From the NCBI RefSeq assembly GCF_017309585.1, contig NZ_CP071321.1, positions 3,100,001 through 3,164,000 on the forward strand: 64,000 nt of DNA, read 5' to 3'. Under the pieces are notes generated by a model. The model saw only the letters and a program-made list of their open reading frames with translations. It searched no databases and was not told where the DNA came from. The position numbers and the translations under genes were made by a program. This document shows, piece after piece, positions 24,119 through 31,985 of this stretch. Within the stretch, counting starts at the first letter, position 1. The number at the start of each line of letters is the position of its first letter. This DNA comes from Nitrogeniibacter aestuarii. GTDB taxonomy: Bacteria; Pseudomonadota; Gammaproteobacteria; Burkholderiales; Rhodocyclaceae.

Positions 24119-26026
24119 TCAAACGTCCAGCAGACCGCGCTCACTCAAGACTTCAATGATGTAGTCTGCCGCTTCCTCGGGGCTCATCTTCGCCGTGCTG
24201 ACACGAATCTCCGGCTCTTCCGGCGGCTCGTACGGCGAATCGATCCCCGTGAAGTTCTTCAATTCACCACGACGCGCTTTCTTGTACAAACCCTTCGGGT
24301 CGCGCTCTTCCGCCACAGCCAGCGGCGTGTCGACGTGGATCTCGATGAATTCGCCCTCCTGAACCAGGGCCCGTGCCATGCGACGCTCGGACTTGAACGG
24401 CGAAATGAAGGCCGTGATCGCAATCAAGCCAGCATCCACCATCAGCTTGGCCACTTCGGCCACCCGCCGAATGTTCTCGACCCGATCGGCGTCGGTGAAA
24501 CCGAGGTCCTTGTTCAGACCGTGGCGCACGTTGTCCCCATCGAGCAGGTAGGTGTGACGGCCCATCGCATGAAGCTTCTTCTCGACAATGTTCGCGATCG
24601 TCGACTTGCCGGCCCCCGAAAGACCCGTCAGCCACAGCAGGCACGGCTTCTGCCCCTTGATCGAACCACGCGCCGTCTTGTCCACATCCACGTGCTGCAT
24701 ATGGATGTTGTGGGCGCGTCGCAGGGCGAAATGAATCAGCCCAGCCCCCACCGTGTTGTTGCTCAGGCGATCGATGAGGATGAAGCCCCCCGTGTCCGGG
24801 TTGTTCTTGTACGCATCGAAAGCGATCTGACGATCCAGGCTCAGGTTGCAGACGCCGATGGCGTTCAACTCAAGCTTCTTCGCCGCCGTGTGATCGAGCG
24901 TATTCACGTTAACCTGGTGCTTGATCTCGGTCACCGTGGCCGTCACCGTCTTGGCACCAATCTTGAGCAGATAGGGGCGCCCGGGGAACATGGGCTCGTC
25001 GTGCATCCAGACCAGCGTCACTTCGAACTGATCGGCAGAACCACACGGCTCATCGACCGTCGAGATGACGTCGCCGCGGGAGATATCAATCTCGTCCGCC
25101 AGGGTCAGGGTGACGGACTGCCCCGCAATGGCTTCGGGCAGATCGCCGTCGTGCGTCACGATCCGCGCCACCGAGCTTTCCTTGCCCGAGGGCTGCACTC
25201 GCACCTTGTCGCCGACCTTCACCGCACCGGAAGCAACTGTACCGGCAAAGCCACGGAAGTCGAGATTGGGGCGGTTGACCCACTGAACCGGGAGTCGGAA
25301 CGGCAGAGACTGCAGGCGCTGCTCGTCGATCTCCACCGTTTCCAGGTAAGCCATCAGTGTCGAACCGTGATACCACGGCATGCGATCACTGGGCTCGGTG
25401 ATGTTGTCGCCCTTGAAGGCAGACATGGGGATGAAGGTCATCGACTCAAGGCCGATCTGCGCAGCAAATTGGCGGTAGTCCTCGACGATCTTGCGGAACA
25501 CGCTCTCCTGATAGTCGACCAAGTCCATCTTGTTGATGGCCACCACGATGTGACGGATGCCGATCAGCGACACCAGATAACTGTGGCGCCGGGTCTGGGT
25601 CAGCACGCCCTTGCGCGCATCAACCATCAGCACGGCCACATCGGCAGTTGAAGCGCCGGTGACCATGTTGCGGGTGTATTGCTCATGCCCCGGCGTGTCG
25701 GCAACGATGAACTTGCGCCGGTCCGTGGAGAAGAAACGGTAGGCCACGTCAATGGTGATGCCCTGCTCGCGCTCTGCCGCCAGACCGTCGACCAGCAAGG
25801 CGAAATCCAGTTGCTCGCCCTGAGTACCGAATTTCTTCGAGTCGGACTCGACCGCAGCCAACTGATCTTCGAACAACATCTTGGATTCGTACAGCAGCCG
25901 GCCGATGAGCGTGCTCTTGCCGTCATCCACGCTGCCGCAGGTAATGAAGCGCAGCAGGCTCTTGTGCTCGTGGGCCTTGAGGTACTGCTCGATATCGCTG
26001 GCGATGAGATCGGATACGTGTGCCAT
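24119..26026 (-). CDS. cysNC: Bifunctional sulfate adenylyltransferase large subunit / APS kinase (CysN-CysC, NodQ-like)
   Basis: The 635-residue fusion has an N-terminal EF-Tu-like GTPase with GSVDDGKSTL, DTPGHEQY and NKMD motifs (~1-230), two beta-barrel domains, and a C-terminal APS kinase (from ~455) with GLSGAGKSTIAN and DGDNVRHGLN. With CysD it makes APS from sulfate and ATP, driven by GTP hydrolysis. The kinase then phosphorylates APS to PAPS. Its ATG overlaps the cysD stop (TGATG). No cysH/I/J/G reduction genes are visible nearby. The fused architecture is that of NodQ, used to supply PAPS to sulfotransferases, which fits the two sulfotransferase genes further right. Confidence 0.95.
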   Translation of the reverse strand: MAHVSDLIASDIEQYLKAHEHKSLLRFITCGSVDDGKSTLIGRLLYESKMLFEDQLAAVESDSKKFGTQGEQLDFALLVDGLAAEREQGITIDVAYRFFSTDRRKFIVADTPGHEQYTRNMVTGASTADVAVLMVDARKGVLTQTRRHSYLVSLIGIRHIVVAINKMDLVDYQESVFRKIVEDYRQFAAQIGLESMTFIPMSAFKGDNITEPSDRMPWYHGSTLMAYLETVEIDEQRLQSLPFRLPVQWVNRPNLDFRGFAGTVASGAVKVGDKVRVQPSGKESSVARIVTHDGDLPEAIAGQSVTLTLADEIDISRGDVISTVDEPCGSADQFEVTLVWMHDEPMFPGRPYLLKIGAKTVTATVTEIKHQVNVNTLDHTAAKKLELNAIGVCNLSLDRQIAFDAYKNNPDTGGFILIDRLSNNTVGAGLIHFALRRAHNIHMQHVDVDKTARGSIKGQKPCLLWLTGLSGAGKSTIANIVEKKLHAMGRHTYLLDGDNVRHGLNKDLGFTDADRVENIRRVAEVAKLMVDAGLIAITAFISPFKSERRMARALVQEGEFIEIHVDTPLAVAEERDPKGLYKKARRGELKNFTGIDSPYEPPEEPEIRVSTAKMSPEEAADYIIEVLSERGLLDV

Positions 26027-27789
26027 CAGAAGTACCCCTCCTGCTTTTTCTTTTCCATGGATGCGGCAGAGTCGTGATCGATCACGCGTCCCTGGCGCTC
26101 GGAGGTTTTAGTGAGCAGCATTTCCTGGATGATGGCCGGCAAGGTGTCGGCCTCGGATTCGACTGCACCGGTCAGCGGATAGCAGCCCAGGGTGCGGAAG
26201 CGCACCTTGCGCATCATGGGCACTTCGCCCGGCTTCAGCGGCATGCGCTCGTCGTCCACCATGATCAGGGTGCCATCGCGCTCCACCACCGGGCGCTCCG
26301 CCGAGTAGTACAGCGGCACGATGGGGATGTTTTCCAGGTAGATGTATTGCCAGATGTCGAGCTCGGTCCAGTTCGACAGCGGGAACACCCGCATGGACTC
26401 GCCCTTGTGCTTGCGCGCGTTATAGAGCTTCCACAGCTCGGGGCGCTGGCTTTTCGGATCCCAGCGATGCTGGGCCGTGCGGAAGGAGAAAATACGCTCC
26501 TTCGCACGAGACTTTTCCTCGTCCCGGCGGGCACCACCGAAGGCCGCATCGAAGCCGAACTTGTCGAGCGCCTGCTTGAGGCCTTCGGTCTTCATGATGT
26601 CCGTGTGAATGGCCGAACCATGGGTAAAGGGGTTGATGCCCTTCTCCTTGCCCTCGGGGTTAATGTGAACCAGAAGATCCACACCCAGTTCCTTGGTGAT
26701 CGTGTCGCGAAACTTGTACATCTCGCGAAACTTCCATTGCGTGTCTACATGCAGCAGCGGAAACGGCGGCTTGGCGGGGTAGAACGCCTTCATGGCCAGA
26801 TGCAGCATGACCGCACTGTCCTTGCCAATGGAATAGAGCATGACCGGGTTGTCGGCTTCGGCGACGACCTCCCGCATGATATGAATGCTTTCGGCCTCGA
26901 GCCGTTGCAGATGGGTCAGCGTCATGGGCGTCCTCGTGACGTTTTCTGGGTTCTGATGCTTCACTGATTCGCGAGCGTTCAACTCACGAATCGCATGTTT
27001 TGTGGAAGTGCCCGCAGGAGGCACAAAATGCAGTTCCAAATTGTTCCGATGTTCGTTCAGCCAGCCTTGCACATCAGCGACTTGGCTCAGATCCGCCCCG
27101 CACCACAGCAGGTGGACCTTGCGTCCCGCCGTGGCATGCAAGCGCGACATGAAATCTTTTATGGCCTCACTGGTCACCGGGCTCGGCACGATCAACCAGT
27201 AAAACTTTCCACGCCGGGTCTGCGCGTAGATCAGCTCACATCCTTCACCGACCGAACTGACCGCGCCCCACATGAGCCGCGAACCTTCGCGGCGGGAATG
27301 CGATGCCAATGGCTCGAAGACAGCAGAGCGCCAGCCGAGACCGGATGCATCCTGACGCTCGCTCTGGGCTGCCTCCAAATCGGCCATCTGAAGCCCCCAG
27401 CGCACAGCCTGCCGGGTCAGTGTTCGCGGCGTCAGTGAAAGCCCGAATTTTTCTTCGATCCAGACGCTCAGCGCGGCGAAATTCCACAGGCAGCAGTCGA
27501 TCGCACCCACTTCTGGTGATGTTTTCAGAATCGCATCGCGCACTTTTGCCGCCTGCTCCGCCGGAACGCTCGACCCGCTCCCCGCACGACGACCCCGCCG
27601 CGCAACGTCGACGGCAGCCCAGCCACCGTGCTCATAGGCTTTGCACGCAGCGATGATCGTCGGAATGGACAACCCGGTTGCCCGCGCTACGTTCTCGAGC
27701 GTACGCCCCTGCTGACGCAACTCGACCGAGCGGCGACGTGCAGCGTTAAGGCTGGAAACAGTCCTGGGCGTCAAATTCTTCGCATCCAA
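26026..27789 (-). CDS. cysD: IS630-transposase-derived domain in frame with CysD (sulfate adenylyltransferase small subunit)
   Basis: One uninterrupted 587-codon frame. Residues ~289-587 are a complete CysD/NodP with the PP-loop signature YSIGKDSAVMLHL. It pairs with CysNC to make APS. Residues 1-288 are unrelated to CysD: an N-terminal helix-turn-helix (ENVARATGLSIPTIIAA) and an IS630-type DDE_3-like region. The frame opens with TTG at 27789, with no Shine-Dalgarno. The CysD part has its own ATG at 26925 behind AGGA at 5-bp spacing, so CysD may be made alone, as part of a 587-residue fusion, or both. The stop overlaps the cysNC ATG. CysD identity is certain; the fusion as a real protein is uncertain. 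Confidence 0.8.
   Translation of the reverse strand: MDAKNLTPRTVSSLNAARRRSVELRQQGRTLENVARATGLSIPTIIAACKAYEHGGWAAVDVARRGRRAGSGSSVPAEQAAKVRDAILKTSPEVGAIDCCLWNFAALSVWIEEKFGLSLTPRTLTRQAVRWGLQMADLEAAQSERQDASGLGWRSAVFEPLASHSRREGSRLMWGAVSSVGEGCELIYAQTRRGKFYWLIVPSPVTSEAIKDFMSRLHATAGRKVHLLWCGADLSQVADVQGWLNEHRNNLELHFVPPAGTSTKHAIRELNARESVKHQNPENVTRTPMTLTHLQRLEAESIHIMREVVAEADNPVMLYSIGKDSAVMLHLAMKAFYPAKPPFPLLHVDTQWKFREMYKFRDTITKELGVDLLVHINPEGKEKGINPFTHGSAIHTDIMKTEGLKQALDKFGFDAAFGGARRDEEKSRAKERIFSFRTAQHRWDPKSQRPELWKLYNARKHKGESMRVFPLSNWTELDIWQYIYLENIPIVPLYYSAERPVVERDGTLIMVDDERMPLKPGEVPMMRKVRFRTLGCYPLTGAVESEADTLPAIIQEMLLTKTSERQGRVIDHDSAASMEKKKQEGYF
26926..27789 (-). mobile_element. Catalytically degenerate IS630-type transposase-derived segment fused to cysD
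   Basis: The N-terminal MDAKNLTP opening, helix-turn-helix, LWNFAALSVWIEEKFG winged-helix part and FYWLIVPSPVTSEAIKDFM follow the IS630 transposase pattern. The WLNEHRNNLELHFVPP stretch does too. The catalytic positions do not: the DE after the linker is not recognisable, the family's DN(x)H reads WCGADLSQ, and the NPxE block after FVPP is replaced by AGTSTKHA. I see no terminal inverted repeats. It looks like an exapted DNA-binding protein or a relic rather than a mobile IS. Confidence 0.65.
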
Positions 27790-27818
27790 TACATTGGCAT
27801 GGTGTTATATTAAACCAA

Positions 27819-27831
27819 CAATTTTGAATTG
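27819..27831. promoter_or_regulatory. Small dyad in the divergent cysD/cysQ intergenic region
   Basis: CAATT-TTG-AATTG is a perfect 5-bp-arm inverted repeat in the AT-rich 85-bp gap (27790-27874) between divergent genes. It is a possible operator for the upstream helix-turn-helix domain or a CysB-like regulator. Short AT-rich dyads also occur by chance. Confidence 0.25.
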
Positions 27832-27874
27832 CATCCATTAAATATTTATCGGCTCATTTGCACGGAGACCCCTC

Positions 27875-28636
27875 ATGACTGATCGCGCCGCGCTGCTCGA
27901 CGCCCTCATCCCCGTCATTCGCCAAGCTGGCAACGTGATTCTGGACATTTACAAAACCGACTTCGACGTCCGTGGCAAAGACGATGCTTCGCCCGTGACC
28001 GAAGCCGACGAGAAGGCAGAAGCCCTCATCCTCCCCGCCCTGGAGGCCATTTTGCCGGGCGTGCCCATTGTTGCCGAGGAGGCCGTAGCCGCCGGCAACA
28101 TTCCGGACGTGGGCGAGCGCTTCTGGCTCGTCGATCCGCTCGATGGCACCAAGGAGTTCATCAACCGTAATGGCGAGTTCACCGTCAACATCGCTTTGAT
28201 CGAACATGGCGCACCGACGGTCGGCGTCGTGCTGGCGCCTGCACTCAACCGGCTGTTCTGCGGCGCGGTCGGCGTGGGTGCGTGGATCGAGGACGAATCC
28301 GGTCGGCGCGACATCGCTGTGCGCACACCACCGGAAGCCGGAGTCACCGTGGTAGCCAGCCGCTCCCATGGCGATGCCACCGCCCTCGACGCGTTCCTGG
28401 CACCCTACAAAGTGGCGGAGCTACGCAGCGCGGGTTCCTCACTCAAGATCTGCCTGGTGGCCACCGGCGAAGCCGACCTTTACCCTCGTCTGGGCCGCAC
28501 GATGGAATGGGATATCGCGGCCGGACACGCCGTACTTTCCGCTGCAGGCGGAACGCTGACGACGATCGACGGCAACGTGCTGAGCTATGGCAAGCCCGGA
28601 TTCGACAACCCGCATTTCGTTGCCAAGGCACAGTAA
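27875..28636 (+). CDS. cysQ: 3'(2'),5'-bisphosphate nucleotidase CysQ
   Basis: The 253-residue inositol-monophosphatase-fold phosphatase has the metal-site motifs AEEAVAAG, DPLDGTKEF and WDIAAGHAVL. CysQ converts PAP to AMP, removing the inhibitory by-product of sulfotransferase or PAPS reductase reactions. It is divergent from the cysD frame and followed by the SLC13 permease 33 bp downstream, so the four genes form one sulfate-activation module. A ribosome site (CACGGAGA) precedes ATG 27875. Confidence 0.93.
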   Translation: MTDRAALLDALIPVIRQAGNVILDIYKTDFDVRGKDDASPVTEADEKAEALILPALEAILPGVPIVAEEAVAAGNIPDVGERFWLVDPLDGTKEFINRNGEFTVNIALIEHGAPTVGVVLAPALNRLFCGAVGVGAWIEDESGRRDIAVRTPPEAGVTVVASRSHGDATALDAFLAPYKVAELRSAGSSLKICLVATGEADLYPRLGRTMEWDIAAGHAVLSAAGGTLTTIDGNVLSYGKPGFDNPHFVAKAQ

Positions 28637-28669
28637 GACTCTCGACCAACTGCGCTACGACTCCCGCTC

Positions 28670-30397
28670 ATGGCTATTGTTGTTCTGATCTCGCTGGGCC
28701 TCATGCTGGCCGTGCTGATACACGGCCGCATTCCGGCGATGGTGGTCTTCTCCGCCTGGGCCGGCGCATATCATGTGCTCGGATTCATCAGCCAGGACGA
28801 CCTGCTGTCAAGCTACGCGAATCCCGGGCTGGCGGTTCTCGTCTTGCTGATGATTGTCTCGCTCGCCCTGGAGCGGGCGCCAATTCTTGATCTGGCGTTC
28901 AGGCATCTCATCAAGGGCCGCCCCCGAGGCGCCATCCTGCGCATGTCGGTCGTCACCGCTGCGGCCTCCGCGTTTCTGAACAACACGGCAGTGGTCAGTG
29001 CCCTGCTTGGAACCATCACCAACCAGAGCACGCACTCGCCGTCACGACTGCTGCTACCCCTGTCCTATGCTGCCTTGCTGGGCGGCATCACCACGCTCGT
29101 GGGCACGTCCACGAATCTGGTGGTCAATTCGTTTGCCGTTCGCGCAGGTCTCGAACCCATTTCCATGTTCCAGATGGCCTGGGTGGGCATTCCCGTGGCC
29201 TTGTCGTGCATCGTCGTCCTGGCCGTTGTGTCTCACTGGCTTCCGGATCGCGAGCCAAAACGAAACGGCAAGTCCGGGAACGGCTATTTCCTTGAGGCGC
29301 GCGTCGCAGCGGACTCTCCACTGATTGGCAGAAGCATCGAAGACAATGCACTGCGCAACCTCGAGGGGCTGTTCCTGGTCGAAATCGTCCGCAACAACCG
29401 CCTCATTTCCCCCGTCACTCCAACCGAGGTCCTCGAATCCGGCGACACGCTGATCTTCACCGGTGAAATGTCGAAGATGCACGTCCTTGAACGCTTTGCC
29501 GGGCTGCAGGTGTTTGGCAACCAGGCGGACACCTTGTTGCGATCCAATCTGGTCGAGGTCGTGATTTCCAATGAATCCGAACTGGCGAATCGCACCTTGC
29601 GGGATGTCGATTTCCGAACCATGTTCGACGCAGCAGTTGTCGGCATTCGCCGTGGAGAGAAACGCCTGACCGGACAACTGGGCCGTATCCCCCTGCGTAT
29701 CGGTGACGCCCTCCTGCTCGCGGTCGGCAAGGATTTCACCCAGCATCGCAATCTGACACGCAATTTCCACGTGGTCGGGGGTGCGCCGCTTCACCCCAAA
29801 CTATCGTCACTTCAAACCGTTCTGTCCCTGTCGGGTTTCGCTGCGGTGATCGGGCTCGCAGCCACTGGCGCACTGCCGCTACTGGCGGGCTTGCTGATCT
29901 TGCTCAGCGCATTTGTGGCGGGCCGACTGCTCAGCCCGGGTGAAATCCGCCGACGCTTCCCTTTCGAACTGGTCCTGACCGTCGGGGGCGCGCTTGCCGT
30001 CGCCCGCGCCCTGGACGCCTCTGGTGCGGCCACGCTGCTCACCGACGGGATTCGTTTCGCATTCAATGATCTCGGCGTCTGGGGTGCTTTCATCGGCATC
30101 TACATCATGACGGTGATCCTGACCGAATGCGTTACCAACAATGCGGCAGCGGCCCTGGCGTTTCCGATCGCGCTCAACACCGCACGGGCTTTTGGCGCTG
30201 ATCCAACACCGTTCGTGATGATTGTGGCGTATGCCGCGAGTGCGGCCTTCCTGATACCAAGCGGCTATCAGACGCACCTCATGGTGTATTCGCCCGGACG
30301 ATACCGGACGCTGGACTTCATTCGTATTGGCACGCCGGTGAGCCTCATCTACGGCATCGTCGCGGTTTCACTGACTCCTTACGTCTTTCCGTTCTGA
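28670..30397 (+). CDS. SLC13/DASS-type anion permease with RCK_C (TrkA-C) domains, putative sulfate transporter
   Basis: The 575-residue polytopic protein has an N-terminal group of membrane helices containing FLNNTAVVSALLG and GTSTNLVVNS, the two conserved DASS hairpin motifs. A large cytoplasmic insert (~205-375) with two RCK_C-like repeats follows, then a second helical half with TECVTNNAAAALAFP. Proteins of this architecture import sulfate or other anions with sodium. The context (cysQ, cysD, cysNC) makes sulfate the best guess. It ends in a strong terminator. Confidence 0.85.
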   Translation: MAIVVLISLGLMLAVLIHGRIPAMVVFSAWAGAYHVLGFISQDDLLSSYANPGLAVLVLLMIVSLALERAPILDLAFRHLIKGRPRGAILRMSVVTAAASAFLNNTAVVSALLGTITNQSTHSPSRLLLPLSYAALLGGITTLVGTSTNLVVNSFAVRAGLEPISMFQMAWVGIPVALSCIVVLAVVSHWLPDREPKRNGKSGNGYFLEARVAADSPLIGRSIEDNALRNLEGLFLVEIVRNNRLISPVTPTEVLESGDTLIFTGEMSKMHVLERFAGLQVFGNQADTLLRSNLVEVVISNESELANRTLRDVDFRTMFDAAVVGIRRGEKRLTGQLGRIPLRIGDALLLAVGKDFTQHRNLTRNFHVVGGAPLHPKLSSLQTVLSLSGFAAVIGLAATGALPLLAGLLILLSAFVAGRLLSPGEIRRRFPFELVLTVGGALAVARALDASGAATLLTDGIRFAFNDLGVWGAFIGIYIMTVILTECVTNNAAAALAFPIALNTARAFGADPTPFVMIVAYAASAAFLIPSGYQTHLMVYSPGRYRTLDFIRIGTPVSLIYGIVAVSLTPYVFPF

Positions 30398-30402
30398 CAA
30401 AG

Positions 30403-30432
30403 AAACGCCCCGGCACAGCCGGGGCGTTTCTC
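30403..30432. terminator. Terminator between the SLC13 gene and the convergent PEP-CTERM gene
   Basis: The 12-bp perfect stem AAACGCCCCGGC / GCCGGGGCGTTT with an ACA loop serves both directions. A short T-rich tail follows on the plus strand. Confidence 0.92.
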
Positions 30433-30452
30433 TTGAGTGCGGCATCAGCAGG

Positions 30453-31844
30453 TCAGAGTCGGCGCCGAATGGTTCCACCCACAATGGCCAGACCGGCCAA
30501 CAGCATGGCGTACGTGCTGGGCTCAGGCACCGCGGTCACCGCCTGCCAACCGGTTGGCTTGTACGCCCACACATTGCCGTCCACCGCATTCTCCAGCGCG
30601 ATGAAGACGTCAAGATCCTCGGCGTAATGCCATTTCCCGAGCACACCGTTGAGGAAGGTTGCGTTCGGGCCACCCGTCGCGCCATCGAACAACTCGGTAA
30701 TTACCCACGGCTGGCTGAGGTCATCAGGAATTTCCAGCGCCCAGACATCGCTCCCCCCCCAGATCAGAAACTGGTTACGCACAGGATCGAAATCGAGCCC
30801 CAGGTTGGGATTCATCTCGAAATCTTCAGGGGCAATGAAGCTGGCTCTCTGATTCTTGTTGCTGCTTGCCGTCGAACTCAGATCCCAGTAAATGAAATTC
30901 TGGACGGAAAGATTCCCCGTACGAACGTACAACTGACGTTCCGGGTCATAGCCGGCGGTCCCCTTGGTTGAAACGCCATTCCAGTCGACGCCAACGAGTT
31001 CCCAGCTATCGAGCGAGGCGTCCTCTGGGTCCACGACGGTGTAACGATACAAGTCCGAGCGGGTTCCCCCGCCGCTGCGTGCGGTCACATAAACCACGTC
31101 ATACAGGCCCGTCGAATCGACAGCAGTCGTTCCATTGATGAAGCTGCGCCCCTGAGCAAAATCGCTGTCGCGATTCGACCACATGTAGCCGCCTTCCGCC
31201 GGACCACTGACACGCTGTACGTTCGAGCCGTCACTGCCCCCGACCTTGGTGCCGTCAGCCTTGTTCGGATCAAACAGATAGGGGCCGGTCGCTCGCACGG
31301 TTCCGTCTGACTGCAGCAGCCTGTAACCGCCCCCACCGTCAGCGGCCGCACCGCCGAAGGTCATCATCCGGTCAGCGTTCTTCAGAAACAACGAGTTATC
31401 GTAGGTGTGGGCCGACTGCGGCGCGTACTGCGCGCCATCGACGGGCAGATAGTTGCTGTTACCGACCTTCACGACCTCGCTGGGCAAGGACACGTTTTCC
31501 CAGGTCAGGGTCGTTCCACTGAATCGATAGACTTCATTTCCGGTGTAGTTCGCGTGCCCACCGCCATACAGCAGCAGATCGCTCCTGTTCGAATCCCAGC
31601 TGAACGAACTCCAGGCACTGATGAGCTTGGACGGTGGCGCGTTGGTCAGCCCGCGAAGCGGCCGGTCATCCGCATCAACCCAGGCGTCCGAATACGAGTT
31701 GAGATTCAACTGAATCCACGTGTTTTCGTTCGCTGCGGCAATCCGGTCATAAATCGCGCTGGCGCTAGCGAGGCCGGGCATGGCGATACAGGCAAACGCG
31801 ACGTTGGCTGCGATTGCAGTCTTGATAAAAGGGGTTCGAGTCAT
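30453..31844 (-). CDS. PEP-CTERM sorted beta-propeller (Kelch-like) protein
   Basis: The 463-residue exported protein has a signal peptide ending near GLASASA. A long region follows with repeated propeller-blade-like units (LLLYGGGHANYTGNEVYRFS, MMTFGGAAADGG, NQFLIWGGSDVWALEIP, GNVWAYKP). The C-terminal sorting signal is V-PEP, a hydrophobic helix and a terminal RRRL. Exosortase A recognises this PEP-CTERM tail and is thought to cleave it and hand the protein to the envelope or EPS. Such proteins are needed for floc formation in related bacteria. ATG 31844 has GGAG upstream. A sigma-54-like promoter lies 36-52 bp further upstream. Confidence 0.92.
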   Translation of the reverse strand: MTRTPFIKTAIAANVAFACIAMPGLASASAIYDRIAAANENTWIQLNLNSYSDAWVDADDRPLRGLTNAPPSKLISAWSSFSWDSNRSDLLLYGGGHANYTGNEVYRFSGTTLTWENVSLPSEVVKVGNSNYLPVDGAQYAPQSAHTYDNSLFLKNADRMMTFGGAAADGGGGYRLLQSDGTVRATGPYLFDPNKADGTKVGGSDGSNVQRVSGPAEGGYMWSNRDSDFAQGRSFINGTTAVDSTGLYDVVYVTARSGGGTRSDLYRYTVVDPEDASLDSWELVGVDWNGVSTKGTAGYDPERQLYVRTGNLSVQNFIYWDLSSTASSNKNQRASFIAPEDFEMNPNLGLDFDPVRNQFLIWGGSDVWALEIPDDLSQPWVITELFDGATGGPNATFLNGVLGKWHYAEDLDVFIALENAVDGNVWAYKPTGWQAVTAVPEPSTYAMLLAGLAIVGGTIRRRL

Positions 31845-31879
31845 GCTGGCTGCTCCATAAGGCTTACCCAACCCGATAA

Positions 31880-31895
31880 GCATGAAACATACCAG
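31880..31895 (-). promoter_or_regulatory. Candidate sigma-54 promoter of the PEP-CTERM gene
   Basis: On the minus strand the sequence CTGGTATGTTTCATGCTT places GG (31893-31892) exactly 10 bp from GC (31881-31880). This is the mandatory -24/-12 spacing, with TGG and TGC(T) boxes preserved. A start site near 31868 would give a ~24-nt leader. XrtA systems typically carry the PrsK/PrsR regulators, and PrsR is a sigma-54 activator. Confidence 0.55.
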
Positions 31896-31985
31896 TCAAA
31901 TAAGACGTTGTTTTTATACGGAGCAGGTTAAACCAAATGAAACAATGCGTCTCTAAATGTAAAACATCCCGACACTTCGGAGGCT

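Noticed and set aside
24335..25651. Long open frame (438 codons) antisense to cysNC
   Set aside because: It lies wholly inside a certain gene, has His/Arg/Gly-biased composition typical of reverse frames of GC-rich genes, and shows no domain or ribosome site.
26926..27789. Active IS630 insertion sequence
   Set aside because: No terminal inverted repeats or TA target duplication seen by eye, catalytic residues unrecognisable, and the frame runs into cysD without a stop.
27804..27809. TATAAC as the -10 box of the cysD frame
   Set aside because: It would give a leader of only about 8 nt before TTG 27789 and has no acceptable -35 at 16-18 bp. Kept only as a question in the findings.
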